Source: Trachelipus rathkii
Lineage: Eukaryota > Arthropoda > Malacostraca > Isopoda > Trachelipodidae
NCBI GenBank assembly: GCA_015478945.1
Contig: JABUQX010014085.1
Span: forward strand, 1-64,000
Length of the DNA stretch: 64,000 nucleotides
Direction: 5' to 3'
In this document: positions 48,481 to 61,300 of the stretch, one piece after another
Layout of the letters: the number at the start of each line of letters is the position of its first letter
Numbering within the stretch: position 1 is the first letter of the stretch
Translations under genes and position numbers: made by a program
The notes under the pieces: model-generated
Databases searched by the model: none
What the model was told of the DNA's origin: nothing
Seen by the model: the letters and a program-made list of their open reading frames with translations, nothing else

Positions 48481-49620
48481 CACCCACTCAGAAAATGTAA
48501 GAAACCAGATTCAGTACTAGCATCACGAATAACCAGAAAGCATCTTGAAACCATGCTTGCCCAAGCATGGATACCCAACAGGTCCCACAGGACCAATAGA
48601 GAGGCGGCAGTACACGCTGAAGCACGGCAAGCAGTAAGACTGTCTCAGATCGTGAAACCTAAGAGACCGATCAGAACACAGGCTTACGATAGCTATAAGA
48701 AAGATAGAGACCACAGATATGGTCATAGGGCTTAAGAAGCACATAATTTACCGTCCAATGTCGAAGAAAATACCGAAGAGAACTTGGATGATCAAGAAGA
48801 AACCTCTGTCAAATGGCGTCAACCCTTACTGACAGTCCATTTACCTTCGAAGAAAATACCGATATGGGCCAAAGAAAGTCAAGAGTACTTTATACAAGGA
48901 TTACCCGCACACATATGAAAACCATCATAGGTGTAGCATAGAGAATCAAACGATTGATTCAATGTTAAAGGATGTCCCGCACACATATGAAAATCATCAT
49001 AAGTGTAGCGTAGAGAGTCAAAGGATTGATTCTATAAAACAGAAAGTATACATCTACTCATCCGATTTCGAATTAAATTACGAAACTGATGATTTTGAAT
49101 CACACTCTGAAACATTTACATAAAGTGGTTTTCGCTTTAGCATGGAGCACCCGCACGCATATGTGAAGCACTCAAAGCGTAGCGAAGGGAATCAAAGATA
49201 TGATTTTAGGAACAAGGACCCGCATGTTCAGATGGAATATTTTGAATCTGACGAAGAGAATTCGGAAGAGGATTCTGAAAATACACTACCGTCTGACTAC
49301 AGTCAGGACGAAGAGTATTAACAAGATAATACTTTGGAAATTAACTCGCATATTCAAATGAAAAAACTTTGAATGTGGCGAAGAGAATCATGAAGAGGGT
49401 TCTAACCTAAATTTTCCGTTTGATTATGATGATAGCTCTAATCAAAACGAAGAGTATTCAATGAATAATACTATGGAGATTTACCCGCATACTGGAATGA
49501 AAAACTTTGAATATGACGAACAGGATCACGAAGATGATTCTACAGGAAAATTTCCGTTTGAGGAAAGAAAGGAAAATTTCCGTTTGAATATCACCAAATA
49601 ATATTGTGATTGTGTAAAAA
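48481..49620 (+). pseudogene. acidic repeat-bearing coding region, second part, with tandem units
   Basis: 48500-48735 reads KPDSVLASRITRKHLETMLA and VHAEARQAVRLSQIVKPKRP to a stop. Downstream are tandem repeats: a ~73-base unit PHTYENHHxCS.E.Q.IDS at about 48905 and 48977, with a third related copy near 49149; and a ~137-base unit at about 49208, 49345 and 49483 encoding PHxxMxxFExDEExxEExS...PxDY..xEEY..NNTxEI. The last unit runs to FRLNIT near 49595. Several frameshifts and stops interrupt it. No known family is recognised; a decayed gene or a transposon gag-like protein are both possible. Confidence 0.5.
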
Positions 49621-52600
49621 TATGACCAATAGAGAAATGTGATTATATCTGTTTCTTGTTTTCTTCATAGTTTTATTTTTATGTAAGTCTTTGTATTTGA
49701 GATTAATATTTTTAGGTATAATTTATTATTAATTACTTAATTAACTTTATTATTAATATTACATCTATGCAATCTATTATTTAATTATTTATTATTATAT
49801 ATATCTAATTATTTATTATTAATTATTATTTAATTTATTTAATTATTATTTAATAATTAATATTATTAGTGATTATTATTCAATGTTATTTTCAATTCTT
49901 GTTGTTTATGCTTATTATTTTATATATTATTATTATTCTTATTACATTTTATCTATTATTAATATTACTTATTTCTTATTTTAGCCATTTATATTTATGT
50001 TAATTTAATTTAATAATGATTATGAACTTTATCATTGATATTACTTATTATTATACTATTTATTATTATTTATTTTATTATATATTTTGTTCTATATTCT
50101 TAATAATATTTATTATATTATTTATTAATTTATTATATTATTATTATTATTTATTATTATTATTATTTATTTATTCTATATTTATTATTATTATTATTAT
50201 TATTTATTATTATTATTTTTTATTATTATTATTATTTAATTATTTTACTTAATACTATCACTTTTATTTATTATTACATTTTTTACAACATATGTCGGAA
50301 TGGAGATTGAAATCTTTCATTTCTATATATATATATATATAATCATTATATACTATATTTATTATATAATATTATATATTATTTTATCTTATTATAATTA
50401 ATATTATATATAGTATGGCATATATAATATAAATATAAATACTTATATTATATATATATATGTTGAAGTAATATTTATCAATATATATATTCATTTTATA
50501 TTATATATATTAATATGATTAATATATATATTATAATATAATATATATATATATATAATTATTAATATTATATTTATATATATATTATTCTATAAAATAT
50601 TATAATAATATATATATTATTTAATTAATTATATATATAAATATATATTATTAATTATATATATTATTTTTAATTATTATATTATATATTAAATATTAAT
50701 ATATATATATTATATTATTAATTTAATATATATATTTATAATATATTGTATGAGTGCAGTTGTAGACTTCTCCTTCCTGTTTTTTTGAGAAGAAATGAAG
50801 TGGTCAAGTATATTGCGATGTATTATATAAATTCGTCCGTTCACCAAATATTACCTTTGGTAGAGTTCGAGCAGACTTGCTCGCTCTCTGCCTGAGTAAG
50901 TTATACCTTCCTTGTTGGGTTTCCTACTATTATCCGTCGTAGCAATCGCCTGTATCCTTAACTGTGTAAAAATTCTCAATAGGCACAGGTCCTTGTCAGG
51001 AACGGCAACTCACCTTTACGCAAGAGAGAAGACATTTTTGGAATAATCAGCATGGTAGTTTACTTCTTTTTATCTTTATTTATTGATATTTTTCATATAT
51101 GTCTTACTCTTGTCTACATTTATTTTCCCTTCAACTATTATATTTTAACTTATATTATTATATTATATAATTAATTATATAATATATATATTATATATTA
51201 TATGTTTATATTTATAAATAATTATATTATATATTATATTAATATATATATATTATTATATATATATATATTAATTATATATATATATATATTTAATATA
51301 TTTATATAAATATGATATATAATTATTTATATATACATATATAATATTTAATATATCTATAATAATATATTATATTTATATAGTATTTAAATTATTAATA
51401 TAATATTTTATATAATTAATATATATATATTTAATATTTATTAATTATATATATTATAATTATTATAATAATATTTATAATTATATTCTATTAATATATT
51501 ATTATTATATTATATATTAATATACTTATTAATATTATATTATTTAGTATTAATATTATTATATATATAATTAATTAATATATATTTATTTTATACATAT
51601 ATTTATTATCTATATCTATTATAAATGATATTATATTTAAAATATAATATATATATATATATTATTATTTTATTTCTAATATTATTTAATTTATATATAA
51701 TGTTATATATATTTTTATAATAATAATATATATATTATTATATTATTAATATATATATATTATAATATATATATTATTATTAATTATAATATATATTATA
51801 TAATATTATTTGTTTATATGTATATATATAATTTATATATTAGTTTATATATTTAGTAAATTAATATAATATTATTATTAATATTTTTATTATATTTATA
51901 ATTAATATATAATATATATATATTTATATATACATATATATTTATATATATATATATAATATATTATATTATATTATTATATTATATTAATATATAATAT
52001 ATTATATATATTTTAAAATATTATATTATATATATATTATAATATATATATATAATTGAATTTAATATTAATTATATATATTTATAATATTATTTATTAT
52101 ATATATTAATAAGTATATTATATAATTATATATATATATATTATATTAATAAATAATCATTATACTATAATATTATATTATATTTTATAATTTATATATC
52201 TGTACGTGTTGTAGTATAGGATTACTTTTTAGGTAGTATGTATCATCTTTATATATATTTATGCTATGTAGGTATATTAGATATTAATTATATATTAGGT
52301 TTATATTTATAAAGGTGATTATTATATATTAATATATTTTTTAGGATTTTTTTTACTTATTTAATATCTGTATTAATATATATATATATATATATAGTTA
52401 TGTATATATTAATATTTTTAAGGCATATATATATATATAATATTATATTATATCTATATATATTATATAGAGGGTATTATATATAAGATGATTATTACCG
52501 ACTACTTTAAGGGAATATAATATTTTATCCACAATGCCTAATAAAATATTATCGGATATAATTTTAATTTGTATATATTTGATTATAGGTGTAATATAAG

Positions 52601-52909
52601 GTATAGTAATTAATAATATATTTTAATTGTTATAATAATTCATAATATATAATTTAAATTTATTATATTATAATTATTTCTACTATATATTATATTATTT
52701 TAATTATTCATATTTAATATAATATTGTAATAATTATTATATTTATTTATATATATATCTAATTATTTTTAAATTATATTATATATTATTATATTTATCG
52801 TTATTACTAATATATATTAATTTTTCTCATTTATCATTATATTTATATATATTTTATATATTATATAATATTTATTATCTTATTTTTTCTTATAAATTAT
52901 ATTATCGTA
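49621..52909. repeat. irregular (TTA)n/(TA)n AT-rich block
   Basis: Almost pure A/T in irregular TTA and TA runs, for example 50010-50235 and 51120-52160. One island of normal composition at about 50750-51060 shows no recognised feature. Confidence 0.85.
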
Positions 52910-54165
52910 TTATTAGAAATGAATTTGATTGTAGAGTGGAAGAGGTGGATGGGCTATTTTACCGTCTTGTTCACAATGCGGATGGTTTGGTTATCTTGTG
53001 TGGATTTTCGAATCCATGAAAGAAGTTATTGAGAATTGGCTATACAAAGGATTTTGTGGTTGGTAACAATAGGAGGGGATACTCTGCATAAATTGCTAAT
53101 ACGTAGCAATAATATAGTTCATAGCGTCTAAGTGGTTCGAGAGAGTAGTGCATGGATATCAGATTTTTAAGGAACTGAGACATGATCATAGGTGTATGCG
53201 GGCTTTAAATATTAATTGGATATGGTAGTGTGCGAGGGATCAAGGCCGGATGATGGTGAACGATGTGTGTTTTGGTAGGTTGTACAATGCAGTTAGGATG
53301 CCGTTCGCGCTGCTGAAAGATTCTTTTACCAACTTACTTTTTCTTGTAGAGAATAATACTAAATCTAGTTAGGGACTAACTCTTGAGTGACGTAGGCAGG
53401 TTTGTGCTGAAGGGTATGTTCTATTGCTGTTTAAATGTTAGTTTGTGTAGACTATGGGTTCTGCGTATAATGAGTATTTACAGATATAAAGAAAGTAAAG
53501 GTGTTCGTATGGCAATCTTAGGGACGTATTAGAGTGTAGAGACACAGAATTAGCATATCATCTTAGGAATTGGAACAATTCTAGGGAGCTTATGATGGTG
53601 TGATAAGTAGAAGAATAATAAAAGATAATGACGTGGATACGACTTCAGATGAGTTTGGCTCCTGACTGATGAGTGGATATAGCCGGTTGGTATTAAGGCG
53701 GATTCATGTAGGATGGGTAATTGACCGGCTGGAAGTCCTAGAAAAAGTTCGATTTGTAGCTCAAGTAACGATCAATGTCTGGAGAAGAGATTTTGAAGAA
53801 ATTGTGCAAGATGCGAGAAGATGGGTGGGCAAAATTAGAGTGAATGGTCGGAGATTTTAGTGATAGTGGTGTATGGTTGTTGGACCTAAATTGGCCGGGA
53901 TTGGCCAACACTGCATTGACTAGATTCCATAGCGGTGGGTCGCGTCGAGGTCCGTATAAATTTCTAGCGGGTGGATTTTCTGACTGCGGTCGAGTTTTCA
54001 ACAAAGGGTATATAAGCAGGGCGGTAGGCTGGGCTTTTTTTGACTTCATCAATATTTTAATGGTCTTTATACATAGATTCTTTCTGGTTTCCAGTTGATG
54101 CATAGCGTTATCCCCCCCGCTAGTCTTAGGGGATAAGAAAGGTGGTGAGGAATGATGAAGTGTGA
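52910..54165 (+). mobile_element. LINE copy K, hairpin-end family, strongly scrambled
   Basis: The 3' UTR is the best evidence: GCATTGAC...CCATAGCGGTGGGTC...GAGGTCCGTA...GGTGGATTTTCTGACTGCG...GGGCGGTAGGCTGGGCTTTTTTTGACTT matches the order of blocks at the 3' end of copies B and C. It ends in a degenerate hairpin CCCCCCGCTAGTCTTAGGGG near 54107-54131. Upstream, a VEWKRW start and scattered coding blocks remain. It is much more damaged than the copies at 20-29 kb. Confidence 0.6.
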
Positions 54166-57100
54166 TAACAAACCCTGATATAGATTTTCTATAATAATAT
54201 TATATATACTATATTGATTATTTTTTATATTCATATATTACATAAAATAATTATATTATATTTTATATATTTAATATATTATATTAATTTATGATATTTA
54301 TATATGAAATAAATATTAAACTATTTGATAATAATATTTAAGATAATATTATAATTTATATTATAATATAATCATTACATATTTAATTATATTTTATATA
54401 TATTAAAATCATATCTATATATACACATTAATAATATATTTAATAATATATTATAATTTAAATTATATATATTTTTAAAAATAATTTATAAATAATAAAT
54501 ATAATATTATTATAATATTTATATATTCACTTATAATATATTATATATTAATAAAAGTTTAAATAAAATTAATAAATACATAAGTAATTACTTATAATTA
54601 CAGGATTAGTAGGTAAAAGCAAAGTATGCTAGTTTACAAATTTACGTATTCATATATTTCCTAAATAGTACTCTTTTTCTATTTCATAATAAAAGGGCAA
54701 AGCTTATAAGGAATATTATCATTATGAGCTCATGTGGTAGATGTAGTAAGTATTGATAAGTGTTGATCTGTGATATTAGCCACTCCACTGATTTGATTGA
54801 AAGTAATACATTCTCAACATTGAAAATATTATACGAGAAATATTTCAAATGTGTCCACATTTGGTGGTTTTCCACTATTCAACACTAGCAAGTGTGGAGT
54901 GACAGCGAGAGTAGAACGAACTTACAAAAACATTAAACAAGGATAGAGTAAGATAATGGAAAGTAAATCCTTTACATCATTCTGTATGCAGTAGGTTGAA
55001 AAAATACGAGTAGTATATTTCCTTTCTTTAAGTTATTTTCGTTATAGTTAGGATGAACTTGAATTGCTCTCTTATATAAATATATATATATTATATCACT
55101 TATATATATATATATATATATTCATATAATAATATATATAGTACTATCTTAAATATATATAATATTAAGAATTATATATAATAATCTATTATAGTAATAT
55201 ATATAATTATTATAGTATATTATTATAATGTAATCTCTATATATATGTTATTTATTATGATTTTATATATATATAAATATAGTTTGTTATATAAATATAA
55301 TTATTATAACATTTATCTGCATCCTTTATATATATATTATTAGAGTATTTAATTATATATATATAATTCTCATATTATATTTATTATTAATTAAATATCT
55401 ATATATTATAATATATATTATTCTTTATATTATATTAATATTATATCTATATATTATTATATATTATATAATATTAATATTATTATTATTAATTTATATA
55501 ACTTATAAGTTATTTAGATAATATTATATAATTATATTATATATATATATTTAATTTATTCTTAATTCTATATATTATACGGTATATAATTTATTAATAG
55601 TGCTTACTATTATTAATAATAATTATATTATATAATTACAGCTATTTATATTATATTAATATACATATTATTCATTTTATTAAATATATATATTAATTGA
55701 TTATTAATATAGTGTATATATTTATTATATTACTCTATATTATATTAATTACTATATTAAGATTTAATTAAATATAGGATATTTTATATTTATATAATTA
55801 TATATTTATATAGTAGTTTATTAATATTATATAATATTTATATTTATATTATAATTACTATTTATTTAATATATATTATCTTTATATTATATTATATATC
55901 TATTAATATATATTATTAAATTTTTATATATATATATTTTGATGTATTATATAGGATTATTATATATTATTATATCTAGGTTATTAATATTATTTAATAT
56001 TAATATATTAATTTCTTTTATAATCTTATTTATATTTTATTACTATTTATATATATTATGGGTAATAGTTCTATAGTATTTACTGATCTTCTAGCTTTCT
56101 CTAATTAATTGACTATAGAGTGAGTTGTGTTTTTAATAGTAGGATTTTATATTACCAAGAGAGTTAAAATTATTTGTATAATATATTATTAGGATTTATA
56201 TATTTTATTAATGAGTACTTTTTAATTATAGAAAAATAAAATATATATTTATATGTTTTTTAATAAATATTATATTTAATTAATATATCAAGTAATATAA
56301 TTATTATATATTATATGATTATTATTTTATTTTATTTATTATATATATTAATTATTTTATATTAATTATATTATAATATATATATGTAGTATTTAAAGCG
56401 CTTTATGAACTCAGAGCGTAAATCTAATAAATATAATTGTCATCTAGTTATTTTATAAAATTATAGGCGTTAAAATACATTTTATTTTTATTGTGGGTAT
56501 TAACTCTGACCTAATAACTTAATCATTATATATACTAATCTATACTTAATATAACTATAATCTAACTTAACTAATACCTAAATTAACTAACTTATAATAA
56601 TTTGACGAGTTTAAATAGCTGGATAAATGCATAATTTGGTATGATAGTGTAGGAAATATTATGGGAATGTATAGATCCTATCTATATATGCATTATAGAG
56701 TAAGATAAATAATATATTAACGATATAATAAACTAATATATATAGTATATTTATAATATATATATAAATAATTTGTCATTTCACTTCTTTTACTTATATA
56801 GTGGATATATTTAGGTAATAATTAGGTATAGGGTTAGTAGAATAAAGTATGTAACTTTAGTAAAGCGTATATAATTTATTGTATAAATAGATATTTTATT
56901 TATAGAGATATTATTAACTATCCGTCATATATATATATAAATATGGTATATATTTATTAGTATATAGTACAGTGAATTAATTATATTATACAGCATAGTA
57001 TAAGGATTATTAGTATATTAAGTAGATTGATAATAATATAGTATATTATATATTATATAGACTAATATATATATATACTATGTAATATTATATATATATT

Positions 57101-57485
57101 ATTTTCTTATCTTCAAATATAAATAAAATATGTGGTGTGAAAATTTATATGTAGTGTTAGAGTATAAGTATATATATAGTATAAACTAATATAATATTAA
57201 TATTAATATATTATAATATATTAAATGTAATATATATTATTAATGTATATTCTTAATTATACTTATATTATTATATATATTATATATATATTATAATATA
57301 TATTATATTATTATTTATATATATTATTATATTTAAATTAAATATTATAATACTAATAATTATTAATTATATATATATCTTATATATATTTAATCATTCT
57401 TTTACTTATTATTATTATCATATTCGTTTATTGAAATTTTAATTGTATTAAATTAATTTTAATTTAGTATTTCTGATGTTTGTAG
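54166..57485. repeat. irregular AT-rich block
   Basis: A/T-only runs with two islands (54600-55070 and 56380-56660) in which nothing is recognised. The - frame at 54684-54875 has no motif. Confidence 0.8.
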
Positions 57486-57544
57486 GATTTTCTTGATGAG
57501 TTTGTGACGCTATCGGTGGACGCAATATTGAAGCTAACTAACCG
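57486..57544 (+). CDS. CCT2: candidate CCT2 (TCP-1 beta) exon
   Basis: A 59-base island with balanced composition bounded by TTTGTAG and GTAAGTAT, a strong donor. It is open without stop and reads DFLDEFVTLSVDAILKLTN plus two bases. DEFVTLSVDAILKL aligns without gap to the segment of the chaperonin beta subunit that has the pattern D-x-F-x-x-L-A-V-E/D-A-V-L-R-L. CCT2 is one of eight ring subunits that fold actin and tubulin in the cytosol. The match covers only ~14 residues, so the call leans on splice signals and on the following candidate exon in the right order. Confidence 0.4.
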
Positions 57545-59519
57545 GTAAGTATACTTTTCATAAGCATTTTTAATATATATATATCATATTAATATATATA
57601 ATTTAATAATTATTTAGTTATTATATGTCTTTTTATTGCTATCTCATAATATAGTATATTTAAGATTATATATTTAATTTGCTTAACGTATATATATATA
57701 TAATATTATATAACTATCTGAGCGGATATTGTATTATTGATTATACCTTTAATTTGTAGTTTAATTATGATAGTAGATTAAGAATATAATTGAGCTATAT
57801 CGCTTCTATATATGCAATATTATATATATATATACTCGCTCCTTGATTATTAAATTATTCTAGAGCGTTTTGTCTTTATGAACATCAGTTTCTGGGGGAA
57901 TTATTACGTTAGGGAACGGTGTAAAATACCCATGCATTATTTGTGTGAATGCGGGGGTCCTGCGCACTATTAATTAAAACAAATATAGAATAATTATTTA
58001 TATTATTACGGATATCTGAATATTCGTTCGAGAGGAATCAATTAGGTTGTGATATTCAAAATTTTTAATATATTTTTAACATGGGACTCTTATGGAATAA
58101 TTAACAAAGGTGGCTCTGTGAACTCCACCTTGCATATGCATATATAAAAATTAAATAATTAAAATATATATTATAAATAAATATAATAGTTATTAATATA
58201 TAATTTAAAACTTTAATAATCATTATAATTATTTATTTATATTATTAGATAGATAATATTATTCTTATGATTAATCGTAAAAAAATAAAAATATATACTT
58301 ATTATATAATAAATATTAGAAATATATATTTATATAAGATTAATTTATAAATAATTTAGAATTTTAAATATAATATGTCCACTTAATCAATTAGGTCACT
58401 GTTAATAATATATTAAAAACTAATTTATTATAATAATTCTATAAGAAGAAAGATAATTTAGGTAACTGTTCATTATTTTAATTTGATAATAATTATAGCT
58501 TCTATAGTATAATATTTAAATATATTTATTCATATTATTGTATAAATAATAATAAAATTTAATTGTATTATAATAAAATAAATTATATAGTAAAAGTATA
58601 AATGCTTTATTATAATTGATCTCAAACTTCTAATGCAATTAATAATTAGATGAATAGAACCATTTATGTGAAATCGTAAGAAAATCCATGTGCTATTAAA
58701 AAAAGAACCATATACAAAACTCGTTGAGGTTGTATTTTTTTTGTTTAAATGAGGGTTTACAGTGATTGTCTAGTTGTTTAGAGATAGAGTGTTGGCGTGT
58801 ATTTTACCAGCATCCTTTTTCGCGCACCGTTCCTCGAGAGAGGCCTGGCGCTGAACACCAGCACCATTGACTTTGCATTTACTCCCTCTCATACGCTGTT
58901 CCAAAGCGTTTCCCCATCGCCGCACAAGGTATTTTAGATGTGCTACCGTTACAGAGTACGCGGGCAGACCCTACTAGGCTTACGATTCGGTGGGAAGATG
59001 TCGCATTTTATTCCGATTATCCGTTCATTCTTTGTCATCGCTGTTTTCCTTGTTAAACCTTCCGTCACAGCGGATCTGTTACCGGTATCTAAATTTTTGC
59101 GGCATACGTACGTTGGTCAGCGCACGATGGCCTACGCTGTATATAGGGTTATGGGATAAGGATAAGGATATTGTCTTTCTTTTTTTCTTTTATTTTATAA
59201 TACGGTAAGGGTGATTATTTGCAATATCATATATTATTTAATATTTAATATTAATAATACTATGTATACTATATTATATATTTTATATTATATATTATAT
59301 ATATACTAGTATATATTTATTATATATATCGTTATTTATATATTATACTACATATTATATTAATTATATATATATAATATATATTACATAATGGTATATA
59401 TATATTAATATATTATAATTTATATATATATTAATTCCTACAATTATTTATTAAATTTAATATATATACTCGCTAAATTTTATATATTTCTAGTAGTTAC
59501 ACGATACATATTTGCTGGG
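57545..59519. other. AT-rich DNA with a GC-richer island at 58760-59160
   Basis: Mostly irregular A/T sequence, possibly the intron between the two candidate CCT2 exons. The island at 58760-59160 has overlapping open + frames (58938-59159 and 58990-59208) with a hydrophobic stretch (FFVIAVFLV) and no recognised motif. Confidence 0.4.
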
Positions 59520-59524
59520 TAGAC

Positions 59525-59580
59525 TTGGAATTTGGAAATCCTGGAAAATCTGGAGGTTCAGGATTCGGCTGGAAGGTAGT
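59525..59580 (+). CDS. CCT2: candidate second CCT2 exon, apparently with indels
   Basis: AATTTGGAA codes NLE, and a few bases on, in another frame, AAATCTGGAGGTTCA codes KSGGS, followed by GGATTC. In CCT2 the segment right after the previous candidate exon reads GNLEAI...KK.GGSL.DS. Order and spacing agree if a few bases are missing. The boundaries are approximate. Alone this would not be convincing. Confidence 0.25.
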
Positions 59581-61300
59581 TTTCAGTTTTTCCAGATGGT
59601 AATGGCAAAAGGTACTAGGTATTTGAAGGTTTAGTATATTTCTCATGGATCTTTTTCATGATAATGGCAGGTGTTTTATTGTTAAAATTAGGGTATTGTG
59701 TTCAGGAAACTGTGAATTATTTTTAAGTATTTTATATAAAGTATATTTTAATATTAAATTTCAAACTCACACATATTCTGGGGGTTGTTAAAAAAAGATA
59801 CTATGGGCTTTTTTTATACATATAATTTTTTAAGGAAATAAGATATACTATTACTTTTTAGGTATAATATTATAATTATATAAATTATATATTATAATTT
59901 AATTTGTGGAATTATTATTATTATACTGTTCATAATAAAGTTAAATTAAAAAATATAACATTTTTATTTTCTTAAGAGTTTATATTTATTATAAAATTAT
60001 CTATTAGGAAATAAGCTAAAGCGTACCATAATTTTGTATTTGTCTAGTTTATGAGCGGAATATATAAAGTTAATTTTTTTTATAGTACGAGGAAAATGAA
60101 TGTTTGTTAATACATACAGTGAAATTATCGTATCGTTAATTAATAATAATTTAGATATAAAATATATAAGGAAATGTCGTAGTATTCTCTACGATTATAT
60201 TAACTACTATAATTCTTCTTATAATTTCATATTTATTTAATTCTGTCTAGTATGAAGTTTCATTTTACATTTACTATTTATATTTCTCTCTTATTATCTT
60301 ATATATATATATCTCTATATATTGTATGCTGTAGGTTATGTCTTCTGTCCAATTATAATATATTTATTATTTATACTATCTAAAGCTATATTGAAAGAGT
60401 AGTCATCTTACTTTATTTATTCAATCTATTGATTATTTGTTAATTCCTTGTTATTTATATCTTTCTATATCTTAATATTAATTATTATATATGATATTTG
60501 TATTTTAGTCAATATTGCTTTAGATAGAATGATTAGCTACATTGCTTAGTTATTGATATATGTATATATTCTATTTCGCTATAAGAGTTAGTTAATTATT
60601 ACGATATCATGCAGATGATAGAGTATTGGTACGGCGCTTAGGATACGCAAACAATACGCACTAATAATTCTGTGTTTTAGGAATAGAGGGCTTAAGCGCC
60701 TTGTGCTTATATGATATTTTTTATAGTTAATTATATTATTTTAGTTTGTTTATTTTATCAACTTAGTTCATCATATACATTCTATTGTTCTATGTTCAGC
60801 ACTGACTTCATATTTTTATGATAGTTATGGTAAATTAGATAAGCTCTATTTTATTAATACGGAAGTGAAATTATTTTATTTTCTTCTTCTAAATATTAGG
60901 ACGTTGTTGGCGATTGTAAAGGGTTTGTCGTTATATAGTTATATATAGATATTTAAGTTTATATTATATAATAATTTATGATTGTATTAATATTTAATGT
61001 ATATATGAAAAAATATTAATTTATAATTTATATATAAGTTTATAATTATATATATTAATTTATATATATTGTCAATTATTATATTTTATGTTTAATAATT
61101 GATTAGTCTAGTATTAATATGAACATTAATATGTGTCGTATTGTTGATTTTATATTAGTATTAGTCATAGTATTTTAATGTAATGTTGCTACCAGTATTT
61201 TCAGGTTACCACATAGGTTTGACTAGTGTAATTCACTAGATTAATTTTATTTATATTGTATTAATATAATATAATTTTCTTATATTTTAATTAGTTATAT
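59581..61300. repeat. irregular AT-rich block
   Basis: A/T-rich with no recognised coding or RNA feature; a small balanced island is at 60600-60710. Confidence 0.7.
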
